A stretch of 6,562 nucleotides of DNA, taken from positions 1-6,562 of the forward strand of contig CANDJX010000088.1 of assembly GCA_947385185.1 (NCBI GenBank), written 5' to 3'. Below, piece by piece: positions 1-4,816 of this stretch. The stretch's first letter is position 1. Each line of letters begins with the position of its first letter. This stretch comes from an uncultured Clostridia bacterium (lineage in GTDB: Bacteria > Bacillota > Clostridia > Christensenellales > Pumilibacteraceae). The translations under genes were made by a program, and so were the position numbers. The notes under the pieces were generated by a model that was given only the letters and a program-made list of their open reading frames with translations, was not told where the DNA came from and did no database searches.

Positions 1-45
1 ACACTGACAAGCACACTCTTTCCCTACACGACGCTCTTCCGATCT
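1..45 (+). other. Illumina P5 dual-index adapter (artefact)
   Basis: Bases 13-45 match the full 33-base TruSeq Read 1 adapter sequence, from ACACTCTTTCCC to the terminal CTTCCGATCT. Bases 1-4 (ACAC) match the end of the P5 flow-cell part, and bases 5-12 (TGACAAGC) sit exactly where an 8-base i5 index belongs. This is library sequence left at a contig end, not biology. Genomic sequence begins at about base 46, and anything translated across this junction is meaningless. Confidence 0.98.
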
Positions 46-46
46 G

Positions 47-589
47 AAGTATTTTTGCAGCAGACAAAATTATACGGTTCTTCCTATCGGATGGTTTATA
101 GTAACATGTATATTCTTTTTGATTGGCGTGATAATGTACTTGACCGGAGTGTTAAAACTTGAGCACGGTGTTATAGAGCTGTTACCAATATTAGCGATTT
201 GTTATTTTGCATTAGTAATTCCCTCATTTATATTCGGACTTCGCTTTGTAAGCTTTTCAAATGACAAGATATGTTATTATAATCATATGCTTTTCGGGAT
301 ACCTATAAAGAAAGAATATAATATGAGTGATATTTCCCGCGTGGATATTCATTATTATTGCAATTACGAAAATATAGAATTTTATCAGGAAGAAAAATGC
401 GTGCGTAGTGTGAATATAAACAATTATGTACTGGAAGCTGTAATGAAATATGTCCCGTTCGAGAAATTGAAATTAGTATTGAGCTATTTTGGAAGAGTAA
501 GTAGAAAACAACAAGAATTGCTAACCCCCTTATTAACGCCTGAACAAAGTAGTCGAATTGATAGAGAACGATTGTTTTGGATAAGGTAA
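47..589 (+). CDS. Two-helix membrane protein, possible PH-like tail (5' truncated)
   Basis: The frame is open from the first genomic codon after the adapter and ends at TAA 587-589, giving 180 visible residues. The true start is lost at the contig end; a TTG at 119 falls inside the first hydrophobic helix and is not a believable start. Visible residues about 11-36 and 43-65 are hydrophobic and look like two transmembrane helices separated by a short loop (KLEHG). The remaining soluble part, about residues 66-145, alternates beta-like segments (SNDKICYYN, FGIPIKKEYNMSDISRVDI) in a pattern seen in bacterial PH-like domains that follow a helix pair. The C-terminus is charged (SSRIDRERLFWIR). The membrane topology is well supported. 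The PH-like assignment is inference from pattern only, and no biochemical role can be named. A hairpin terminator follows about 36 bases downstream. Confidence 0.75.
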   Translation, partial: KYFCSRQNYTVLPIGWFIVTCIFFLIGVIMYLTGVLKLEHGVIELLPILAICYFALVIPSFIFGLRFVSFSNDKICYYNHMLFGIPIKKEYNMSDISRVDIHYYCNYENIEFYQEEKCVRSVNINNYVLEAVMKYVPFEKLKLVLSYFGRVSRKQQELLTPLLTPEQSSRIDRERLFWIR

Positions 590-625
590 GAATTAACGCT
601 TATTATAAATGCGTAGCATAATATA

Positions 626-653
626 AAAGAAGGCAGGGTTTCCTGCCTTCTTT
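626..653 (+). terminator. Rho-independent terminator after the membrane-protein gene
   Basis: A 12-bp perfect stem (626-637 with 642-653) has a GC-rich core GGCAGG/CCTGCC and a 4-base loop, GTTT. The A-rich 5' side and the T-rich 3' side, continuing TTTCTCT, give the usual U-tail. It closes the upstream gene and insulates it from the promoter at 683. Confidence 0.9.
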
Positions 654-682
654 CTCTATATACGGCAAACTGCGGAAACGTA

Positions 683-711
683 TTGACAATGGGCACACGA
701 TGTTGTATAAT
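683..711 (+). promoter_or_regulatory. Consensus sigma70/sigmaA-type promoter
   Basis: TTGACA at 683-688 and TATAAT at 706-711 are both exact consensus hexamers, separated by exactly 17 bases. Transcription should start near 718, leaving a leader of about 32 bases before the ATG at 750. The site lies between a terminator and the next gene, as expected for an independently transcribed gene. Confidence 0.88.
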
Positions 712-749
712 TCAATGAAGTAACTTTATAATTGGTTTTAAGGTGAATT

Positions 750-1292
750 ATGAAAAATATACTCACAAATTTTATGAACAATAAAGTATTGTGCGCCGTC
801 TATGATTCCGACGGTAATATCGATAAATTCGACGTAGGGTATATTATTGCCGTTGACGATGATGTTGTATTGATGTCGGGAATTTGTCCGAATGGAAATA
901 ATGACGGATATTATCTTAAGTCGGTAAACAGTATTTACAAAATCGAAGTTGACAGTCAATACAATCGTAAAATAGAAGTTTTGCATAGCGGGAAAGATTC
1001 CGTTGTCAATCAAATTATTGAATTTGAGCCTAAAGATATTTTTCGGAGTACGTTGAAATTATTGATGAGGCAACAAGAGATGTGTTCTATTTTTCTTTTT
1101 GATTCAGATAATAGCAGCGTGATAGGGCGTATAGAAGAATTCGATGACAGTATAATCAAAATATCCGCATATAACGAATACGGACTATATGACGGGACGG
1201 TATATATACGAAAAAGCGACGTTACGGGCATGTCTTTCAAGTCATCCGAAGAAACAAAAATCAGTTGCCTGATTTCTTCAAAAAGTATCTGA
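750..1292 (+). CDS. Protein with two related beta-rich halves, function unknown
   Basis: The protein has 180 residues, no signal peptide and no membrane helix, so it is probably cytoplasmic. The start ATG at 750 is preceded by AAGGTG at 740-745 and lies about 32 bases after the predicted transcription start. The sequence falls into two similar halves, about 14-78 and 111-174. Each begins Cys plus beta strand plus Asp-Ser-Asp (C15...DSD, C112...DSD). Each then has G-x-I followed by an acidic turn (G30-Y-I...DDD at 36-38; G126-R-I...DD at 132-133), then G-x-x-D-G (G49...DG 52-53; G145...DG 148-149), and ends in a strand with a final Leu. A helix-rich linker, about 83-110, joins them. Small beta-barrel folds such as Sm-like or SH3-like are possible, but this is pattern inference; I do not recognise the family. 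It has its own promoter and terminator, so it is a single-gene transcript. Confidence 0.85.
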   Translation: MKNILTNFMNNKVLCAVYDSDGNIDKFDVGYIIAVDDDVVLMSGICPNGNNDGYYLKSVNSIYKIEVDSQYNRKIEVLHSGKDSVVNQIIEFEPKDIFRSTLKLLMRQQEMCSIFLFDSDNSSVIGRIEEFDDSIIKISAYNEYGLYDGTVYIRKSDVTGMSFKSSEETKISCLISSKSI

Positions 1293-1351
1293 AGAATTAA
1301 AGTCAAACAATCACAACCGAAAAACAGGGTTAATGTGTGGTTTATAGAGAT

Positions 1352-1381
1352 AAAAGGCAAGGGTATCGCCCTTGCTTTTTT
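1352..1381 (+). terminator. Rho-independent terminator after the duplicated-domain gene
   Basis: The stem core GCAAGGG (1357-1363) pairs with CCCTTGC (1369-1375) across loop TATCG. It is extended by a G-T pair and four A-T pairs that merge into the run of six Ts at 1376-1381. The gene ends about 60 bases upstream. Confidence 0.9.
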
Positions 1382-1387
1382 CATTGC

Positions 1388-1476
1388 CGTCATTGCGCGG
1401 AGCGAAGCGACAAAGCAATCCGGTAGAGGACGAAAAAAGACAATCTGGATTGCTTCGGCGAAGCCTCGCAATGACG
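1388..1476. repeat. Palindromic dispersed repeat, copy 1
   Basis: This is an 89-base inverted repeat beginning CGTCATTGCG and ending CGCAATGACG, with inner arms AAGCAATCC and GGATTGCTT around a short variable loop. The left arm (1388-1423) differs from copy 2 at one base of 36. Repeats with these CGTCATTGCGAG...AAGCAATCC arms are widely dispersed intergenic elements in many bacterial genomes (established knowledge). They carry no gene and are probably spread by enzymes encoded elsewhere. Confidence 0.88.
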
Positions 1477-1494
1477 AGGAATAAACACCATTGT

Positions 1495-1586
1495 CGTCAT
1501 TGCGAGGAGCGAAGCGACAAAGCAATCCGGGAGAGGATGAGAATAAAGACAGGCTGGATTGCTTCGGCAATAGCCTCGCAATGACG
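1495..1586. repeat. Palindromic dispersed repeat, copy 2
   Basis: This is a 92-base copy of the same element in the same orientation, 18 bases after copy 1. The outer arms, CGTCATTGCGAGG against CCTCGCAATGACG, pair over 13 bases, and the inner arms AAGCAATCC/GGATTGCTT pair again, with an unpaired bulge between (GAGCGAAGCGAC on the left, CGGCAATAG on the right). The spacer between the arms differs from copy 1. Confidence 0.88.
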
Positions 1587-1601
1587 AATGAAAGATACCT
1601 A

Positions 1602-1643
1602 CCGGATTGCTGCGAATGAAATCACAAAAGCCTCGCAATGACG
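1602..1643. repeat. Palindromic dispersed repeat, partial copy 3
   Basis: Only a right arm is present: CCGGATTGCT, then a divergent middle (TGCGAATGAAATCACAAAAG replaces the usual TTCGGC core), then CCTCGCAATGACG. No matching left arm stands directly before it; the nearest is that of copy 2. It looks like a one-armed remnant or a recombined variant. Confidence 0.75.
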
Positions 1644-1775
1644 TGTAAAAAGCGCAAATTAAAAGCATAGCCCTCTATGCCATGGCAAGCACCGTTTTTT
1701 ATTTTTTTGTGTTATGTGGAAAATAAATTCAATATCAAAAAAATAAAGTAAAAATTTCATAAAAAAAGTATATAC

Positions 1776-1815
1776 AAAAAAACAAATGTGGACAGACAGT
1801 TGTCCACATTTGTTT
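1776..1815 (-). terminator. Strong hairpin terminator for the SH3-like gene
   Basis: A 15-bp perfect stem (1780-1794 with 1801-1815) encloses a 6-base loop. Read on the minus strand, the stem ends in Ts that continue into an uninterrupted T run (complement of A1776-A1782), the form of a Rho-independent terminator. It lies about 100 bases beyond the stop codon of the minus-strand gene. The plus-strand reading has a weaker tail (TTTGTTTG), so bidirectional use is possible but less likely. Confidence 0.75.
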
Positions 1816-1823
1816 GCTATAAT
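1815..1823 (+). promoter_or_regulatory. Extended -10 motif beside the hairpin (possible promoter)
   Basis: TGCTATAAT is an exact extended -10 element (TGnTATAAT). No good -35 hexamer stands 16-18 bases upstream; that position is the hairpin loop (GACAGT). Transcription from here would run rightward into the opposite-strand gene as antisense RNA, with no credible plus-strand gene to serve. It may be chance in AT-rich DNA. Confidence 0.35.
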
Positions 1824-1915
1824 GCGCGTGTAAATATCGAATGAATGTGTTAAAACATGAATTCAAAACCATGCGCGGTTGCTTTATTCGTTGCGGGGCA
1901 AGGTCGCGGCGGAAT

Positions 1916-2599
1916 TTATTTATCTTTCTTGTCCGACTTGTCTTTACTTCGAGTAAGGACGAACACGAGCAGGAAAGCGGGCACCGCAAGGCTTATAACG
2001 AGAATGATTTCGACGGGGAGCGAAAGCGTGCCGTAAGTTTCGTCCTCTTTCGGCGGAACGACGATCTCGCCGGAGTCGGGCGGCGGTTCTTCGGGCGCGA
2101 CCGCCTGTACGTCGTTTTCTTCGGGCAAGGTCACAATTACTCCTTCGCTGCCTATATAACCGCGTACCGTCCCGTTCGCGCCTTTGAGTCTGCAATAATA
2201 CACGCCGTCGGTCGCCGCTCTGCCGTAAAGGAAAAGCGAGTCGGTCGAGTTTACCGGCGTGAGGACGTTGGTGCAGTTTTCGTCGGCATAGAGGTACACG
2301 GAAGCAATGCCGCTTTTGAAGGCGATTTTTCCGCTCGTGGCGTATTTCGTAACCGGTTCGTAATCCACCGTTTCTACGTCGCCGCGTCTGACGTATCCGG
2401 ACATATCGAGATAGGTGACCGCGATAAAATCGTTGCCCTCGTCCTCGAGCGCGACGAAATACGTTTCGGGCAGAATGAAAAGGCAGGTGTAATCCACTCC
2501 GTCGAAAGCGTAAAACCCGACGGGCTCGGGAATATATGCGTACGTTACGCTCGGAAGCGCGACTGCAAGTACGGTCTGAATGAGAAGCAGAAATTTCAT
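1916..2599 (-). CDS. Secreted, C-terminally anchored protein with SH3-like repeats
   Basis: The protein has 227 residues. The start is set at the ATG at 2599 because it begins a clear signal peptide: M-K, a hydrophobic core (about 3-16) and a likely cleavage after TYA at residue 21. The frame stays open upstream to 2776, but only across a tandem repeat. Residues about 22-82 and 90-158 look like two beta-rich SH3-like units (YLDMSGYVRRGDV and CRLKGANGTVRGYIG are typical 'G-Y-V/I' strands). An acidic, Pro-rich linker (about 160-187) follows, then one transmembrane helix (about 195-215) and a short lysine-rich tail (RSKDKSDKKDK), predicted cytoplasmic. The expected topology is an outside domain tethered to the cell membrane. 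Bacterial SH3-like domains often bind cell-wall peptides, but binding here is inference. The gene points away from the phage genes, is closed by the hairpin at 1776-1815, and has intermediate base composition (32 G+C of 60 at 2221-2280). No enzyme motif is visible. Confidence 0.85.
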   Translation of the reverse strand: MKFLLLIQTVLAVALPSVTYAYIPEPVGFYAFDGVDYTCLFILPETYFVALEDEGNDFIAVTYLDMSGYVRRGDVETVDYEPVTKYATSGKIAFKSGIASVYLYADENCTNVLTPVNSTDSLFLYGRAATDGVYYCRLKGANGTVRGYIGSEGVIVTLPEENDVQAVAPEEPPPDSGEIVVPPKEDETYGTLSLPVEIILVISLAVPAFLLVFVLTRSKDKSDKKDK

Positions 2600-2605
2600 G
2601 GCACG

Positions 2606-2614
2606 ATTATAACA
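2606..2614 (-). promoter_or_regulatory. Extended -10 promoter, probably leaderless start
   Basis: On the minus strand TGTTATAAT, an extended -10 match, ends only six bases before the ATG at 2599. The usual distance from -10 to transcription start would place the first RNA base at or next to the A of the ATG. No Shine-Dalgarno sequence fits in the intervening CGTGCC. The -35 region is weak. Confidence 0.5.
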
Positions 2615-2665
2615 CGCCGCGGTTGTCGGAATTTTGCCGAATGTGAAATAAATAAAAGAAAAAAA

Positions 2666-2790
2666 CGGAAAGCGCAAACGCGGAAAAAGGAGCAAGGCAA
2701 AAAGCGGGAAGCGCAAGCGCGGAAAAAGGGACGAGGCATAAACGGAAAGCACAAACGCGGAAAAGGAGCAAGGCAAAAAGCGGAAAGCGC
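2666..2790. repeat. Purine-rich 38-39 bp tandem repeat upstream of terL
   Basis: Three successive units, 2666-2704 (39 bp), 2705-2742 (38 bp) and 2743-2780 (38 bp), plus a partial fourth (2781-2790), share the pattern CGGAAAGCGCAAACGCGG then AAAAAGGAGCAAGGCAAAAAG. Units 1 and 3 are nearly identical; unit 2 is more diverged. The plus strand is almost free of T. The array sits in the non-coding gap between the divergent SH3-like and terminase genes and ends about 66 bases before the terminase start. Function unknown; a protein-binding site for packaging or regulation is possible. Confidence 0.85.
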
Positions 2791-2856
2791 CGCAGACGTT
2801 ATAAAGAGAAGTAAAGTAAATTACGCAGCGAGTCGCGCGGCGGTCGGAGTCAAAGT

Positions 2857-4287
2857 ATGGAAGAAATGACGGAAAAAGAAATCATATTGCGTTTGAGAGC
2901 CGTAGAGCGAAAGCTTGACGCGGCGCGGAAGAACAACAGGCTTGCGCACTACAACGAGCCGCCGCTCGTGCACGAAAAACAGCTTGCGTTTCACAAGTGC
3001 GATAAGCGCAATCGCTGGGTATTCGGCGGTAACCGAAGCGGCAAGACGGAGTGCGGAGCGGTGGAAACGGTATGGCGGGCGCGCGGAATCCATCCGTACC
3101 GTGAGAACAAGCCTACCGAAGGCTGGGTCGTATCGCTGACGCGCGAGGTGCAACGCGACGTGGCGCAACGTAAGATATTGTCGTATCTAAAAAAAGAGTG
3201 GATCGCCGACGTCGTAATGGTGTCGGGCAGATCCACGCAGCCCGAGGGCGGCGTGATAGACTACATATCCGTATTCAACGTATTCGGTTCGACGTCGCGG
3301 ATAGGTTTCAAGTCCTGCGAAAGCGGGCGCGAAAAATTCCAGGGCGCGAGTCTCGATTACGTATGGTTCGACGAGGAGCCGCCCGAGGACGTTTACGACG
3401 AATGCCGTATGCGCGTGTTCGACCGTCACGGCGACATATACGGCACTATGACGCCGCTCAAAGGACTGACTTTCGTGTACGACAAGATATATATGTCGTC
3501 CGATCCCGACGTATGGTACGAGTTCATGGAATGGGCGGACAATCCGTACCTCGATCGCCGCGACGTGGACAGTCTGACCGCCGCGCTGTCCGCCGACGTG
3601 CTCGACAGCAGGCGTTACGGCAGGTTCATAAAGCGGAGCGGACTGGTGTATCCCGAGTTCGACGAGTCGGTGCACGTAATAGACGATATGCCGATCCCGC
3701 GCGAATGGCAGGACATAATGTCGATCGACCCGGGACTGAACAATCCGCTTGCGTGCCTGTGGTTCGCCGTGGACGGGGACGGGACGGTGTTCGTTGTGCG
3801 CGAGCATTTCGCGGCGGGCAAGTCTGTGGATTGGCACGCGGACGAGATCAGGCGTAAAAGCGGCGAAATGAACTGGCGCACCGATCGCGGACGTCTGACC
3901 GCGCTCATCGATTCGGCGGCGAATCAGCGCACGCTGTCGGGCATGAAAAGCGTGAGCGAGCTGTTCCGCGATCGCGGCATACTCGTCAATCCGAAAGTAG
4001 ACAAAGACTTATACTCGGGCATAAACACAGTCAAGTCGTATCTTTGCGGCGACGGGGTCGCGCCGCGGCTGTATATTTTCCGTTCGTGCGTCAATCTGAT
4101 CCGCGAACTGAAAACGTATACGTGGGCGAGCGACGACAGACCGGTCAAGAAGGACGATCACTGCGCCGATGCGCTCAGATATTACCTGATGACCAAGCCG
4201 AAAGGAAAGGTTTTGCCCGAGCCGAAAACGCAGCTTCAGCTCTACAAAGAAAAACTCGCGAAGCGGCTTCACCCGCACGGGAGGTGA
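2857..4287 (+). CDS. terL: Phage terminase large subunit (packaging ATPase-nuclease)
   Basis: This 476-residue protein has the normal length and layout for a tailed-phage large terminase. It cuts concatemeric phage DNA and pumps it through the portal into the prohead using ATP. The N-terminal ATPase has a Walker A GGNRSGKT at 57-64 (K63, T64) and a Walker B YVWFDEE at 168-174 (D172, catalytic E173). A coupling-type motif YGTMTP lies at 195-200. The C-terminal RNase H-like nuclease shows its expected acidic residues: D291 in SIDPG, D352 in LIDSA, and D434/D438 in KKDDHCADALRY. All key residues are present, so it should be active. The start at 2857 has GGAG at 2846-2849 with 7-base spacing; an alternative ATG at 2866 is less well placed. 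No small terminase gene precedes it; a minus-strand gene and a tandem repeat lie there instead. Confidence 0.96.
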   Translation: MEEMTEKEIILRLRAVERKLDAARKNNRLAHYNEPPLVHEKQLAFHKCDKRNRWVFGGNRSGKTECGAVETVWRARGIHPYRENKPTEGWVVSLTREVQRDVAQRKILSYLKKEWIADVVMVSGRSTQPEGGVIDYISVFNVFGSTSRIGFKSCESGREKFQGASLDYVWFDEEPPEDVYDECRMRVFDRHGDIYGTMTPLKGLTFVYDKIYMSSDPDVWYEFMEWADNPYLDRRDVDSLTAALSADVLDSRRYGRFIKRSGLVYPEFDESVHVIDDMPIPREWQDIMSIDPGLNNPLACLWFAVDGDGTVFVVREHFAAGKSVDWHADEIRRKSGEMNWRTDRGRLTALIDSAANQRTLSGMKSVSELFRDRGILVNPKVDKDLYSGINTVKSYLCGDGVAPRLYIFRSCVNLIRELKTYTWASDDRPVKKDDHCADALRYYLMTKPKGKVLPEPKTQLQLYKEKLAKRLHPHGR

Positions 4288-4308
4288 AAACGGAAAAGGA
4301 AGTGAAAT

Positions 4309-4647
4309 ATGGAAAACAACGACAACGAATCGCTTATTAGGGCGCTCAGGCGCAAAGCGTTCGGGTATACGGTGAGCGAGCAGGCGACCGAATACGACGC
4401 GGAGGGCAACGAAGTGAAAAACAAAGTGACGACCAAAGAAGTGCCGCCCGACCTGACCGCCATAAAAATGCTGCTCGAAATGGGCGGTGAGGAAACGGCG
4501 AGCGAGGAAGAACTCGAGCGCGAACGCGACCGGTTGCTTTCGCTTCTTGCCGAAATGCAGAAGGCGCGCGAAAGCGCGTCCGGCGGCTTACCGCCCGCAA
4601 AGAAAAATACTAAGAAAAAAAAGGAGATCGGAAATGGAACTGATTAA
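4309..4647 (+). CDS. Small phage packaging-region protein with TerS-like VPPD motif
   Basis: The protein has 112 residues and starts 21 bases after terL, with ribosome site AAAGGAAG just upstream. It is hydrophilic, without signal peptide or membrane helix. Residues 39-55 hold K-V-T-T-K-E-V-P-P-D-L-T-A-I-K-M-L, which resembles the short K-x-V-P-P-D-x-x-A-x segment near the C-terminus of many phage small terminase subunits (recalled family pattern, not a database result). A charged helix with coiled-coil character spans about 63-88, and the tail is lysine-rich (AKKNTKKKK). There is no visible helix-turn-helix, and the usual Leu-Lys-Asn-Arg segment after the motif is missing. It could be a shortened small terminase, a terminase accessory protein or an unrelated head protein; I rank the first two above the third. 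The last 14 bases overlap the next gene. Confidence 0.82.
   Translation: MENNDNESLIRALRRKAFGYTVSEQATEYDAEGNEVKNKVTTKEVPPDLTAIKMLLEMGGEETASEEELERERDRLLSLLAEMQKARESASGGLPPAKKNTKKKKEIGNGTD
4621..4626 (+). promoter_or_regulatory. Ribosome site fixing the start of the 60-residue protein
   Basis: AAGGAG stands 7 bases before the ATG at 4634, inside the end of the preceding gene. The frame is open from 4487, but that upstream ATG lacks a matching site and would add a very basic, low-complexity extension. The site therefore decides for 4634. Confidence 0.85.
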
Positions 4648-4816
4648 ATGTAAATACCGCATAAGATGCGAACTCGGAGCGTGCGGACGGCGCGCCGCAT
4701 ATACGCTCGTTATGCCCCGCGCGGGATTGCGTGCAAACGTGCACATATGCGCGGAATGCCTGGGCGAAATCGCCGTACTCGGCGGCGAGGCGCTTTATAA
4801 GGAGAGTACGGTATGA
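4634..4816 (+). CDS. Small Cys-rich zinc-finger-like phage protein
   Basis: The protein has 60 residues. Cysteines at 6, 12, 17, 39 and 42 include two pairs, C12-x4-C17 and C39-x2-C42, 21 residues apart, a spacing expected of a small zinc ribbon or treble-clef-like site; H37 beside the second pair could also contribute. The region between the pairs is beta-like and basic (RRAAYTLVMPRAGLRANVH), so nucleic-acid or protein contact within the packaging complex is plausible. Metal binding and role are inferred from residue spacing only. The start overlaps the upstream gene by 14 bases and the stop overlaps the portal start as ATGA, indicating translational coupling between terminase and portal genes. 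I do not recognise a named family. Confidence 0.82.
   Translation: MELIKCKYRIRCELGACGRRAAYTLVMPRAGLRANVHICAECLGEIAVLGGEALYKESTV

Larger units (their letters stand above)
1293..1915. other. Gene-free stretch: terminators, dispersed repeats, AT-rich spacer
   Basis: No convincing coding region lies here. In order it holds a 59-base spacer, a terminator (1352-1381), two and a half palindromic repeats (1388-1643) and a very AT-rich stretch with long A and T runs (about 1694-1782). It then has a 15-bp perfect hairpin (1780-1815), an extended -10-like motif (1815-1823) and about 90 unassigned bases before the stop codon of the minus-strand gene. Open frames across the repeats come only from their GC-rich palindromes. 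Confidence 0.75.

Noticed and set aside
119..121. TTG start of the first gene
   Set aside because: The frame is open to the adapter junction and the TTG lies in the middle of a hydrophobic helix without a ribosome site.
1388..1643. CRISPR array
   Set aside because: The units are long imperfect palindromes with conserved arms and variable loops, irregularly placed, not short direct repeats with equal-length spacers; no cas gene is present.
1010..1668. Minus- and plus-strand open frames across the dispersed repeats
   Set aside because: They are created by the GC-rich palindromic repeats; the sequence repeats itself (e.g. LRGFAEAIQ-like segments) and has no ribosome site or domain.
1665..1708. 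Third plus-strand terminator (GCATAG/CTATGC hairpin, then T runs)
   Set aside because: The stem has only six pairs and the T run begins about 14 bases after it, too far for a standard terminator; no plus-strand gene ends here.
2600..2776. N-terminal extension of the SH3-like protein to 2776
   Set aside because: The extra residues only translate the tandem repeat (LFPRLRFP repeated), and they would bury the signal peptide that begins at 2599.
2800..2805. TATAAA as a -10 for the terminase operon
   Set aside because: No -35-like hexamer lies at a proper distance; the evidence is too weak for a promoter call.
1841..2869. 342-residue plus-strand open frame
   Set aside because: It is antisense to a gene with signal peptide, domains, linker and membrane helix, then runs through the tandem repeat. 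Its product is a low-complexity basic chain with no recognisable domain and no ribosome site at the start.
3187..3857. Open frames of about 216-219 residues on both strands inside terL
   Set aside because: They overlap the intact terminase with all its motifs; the products are Arg-rich shadows.
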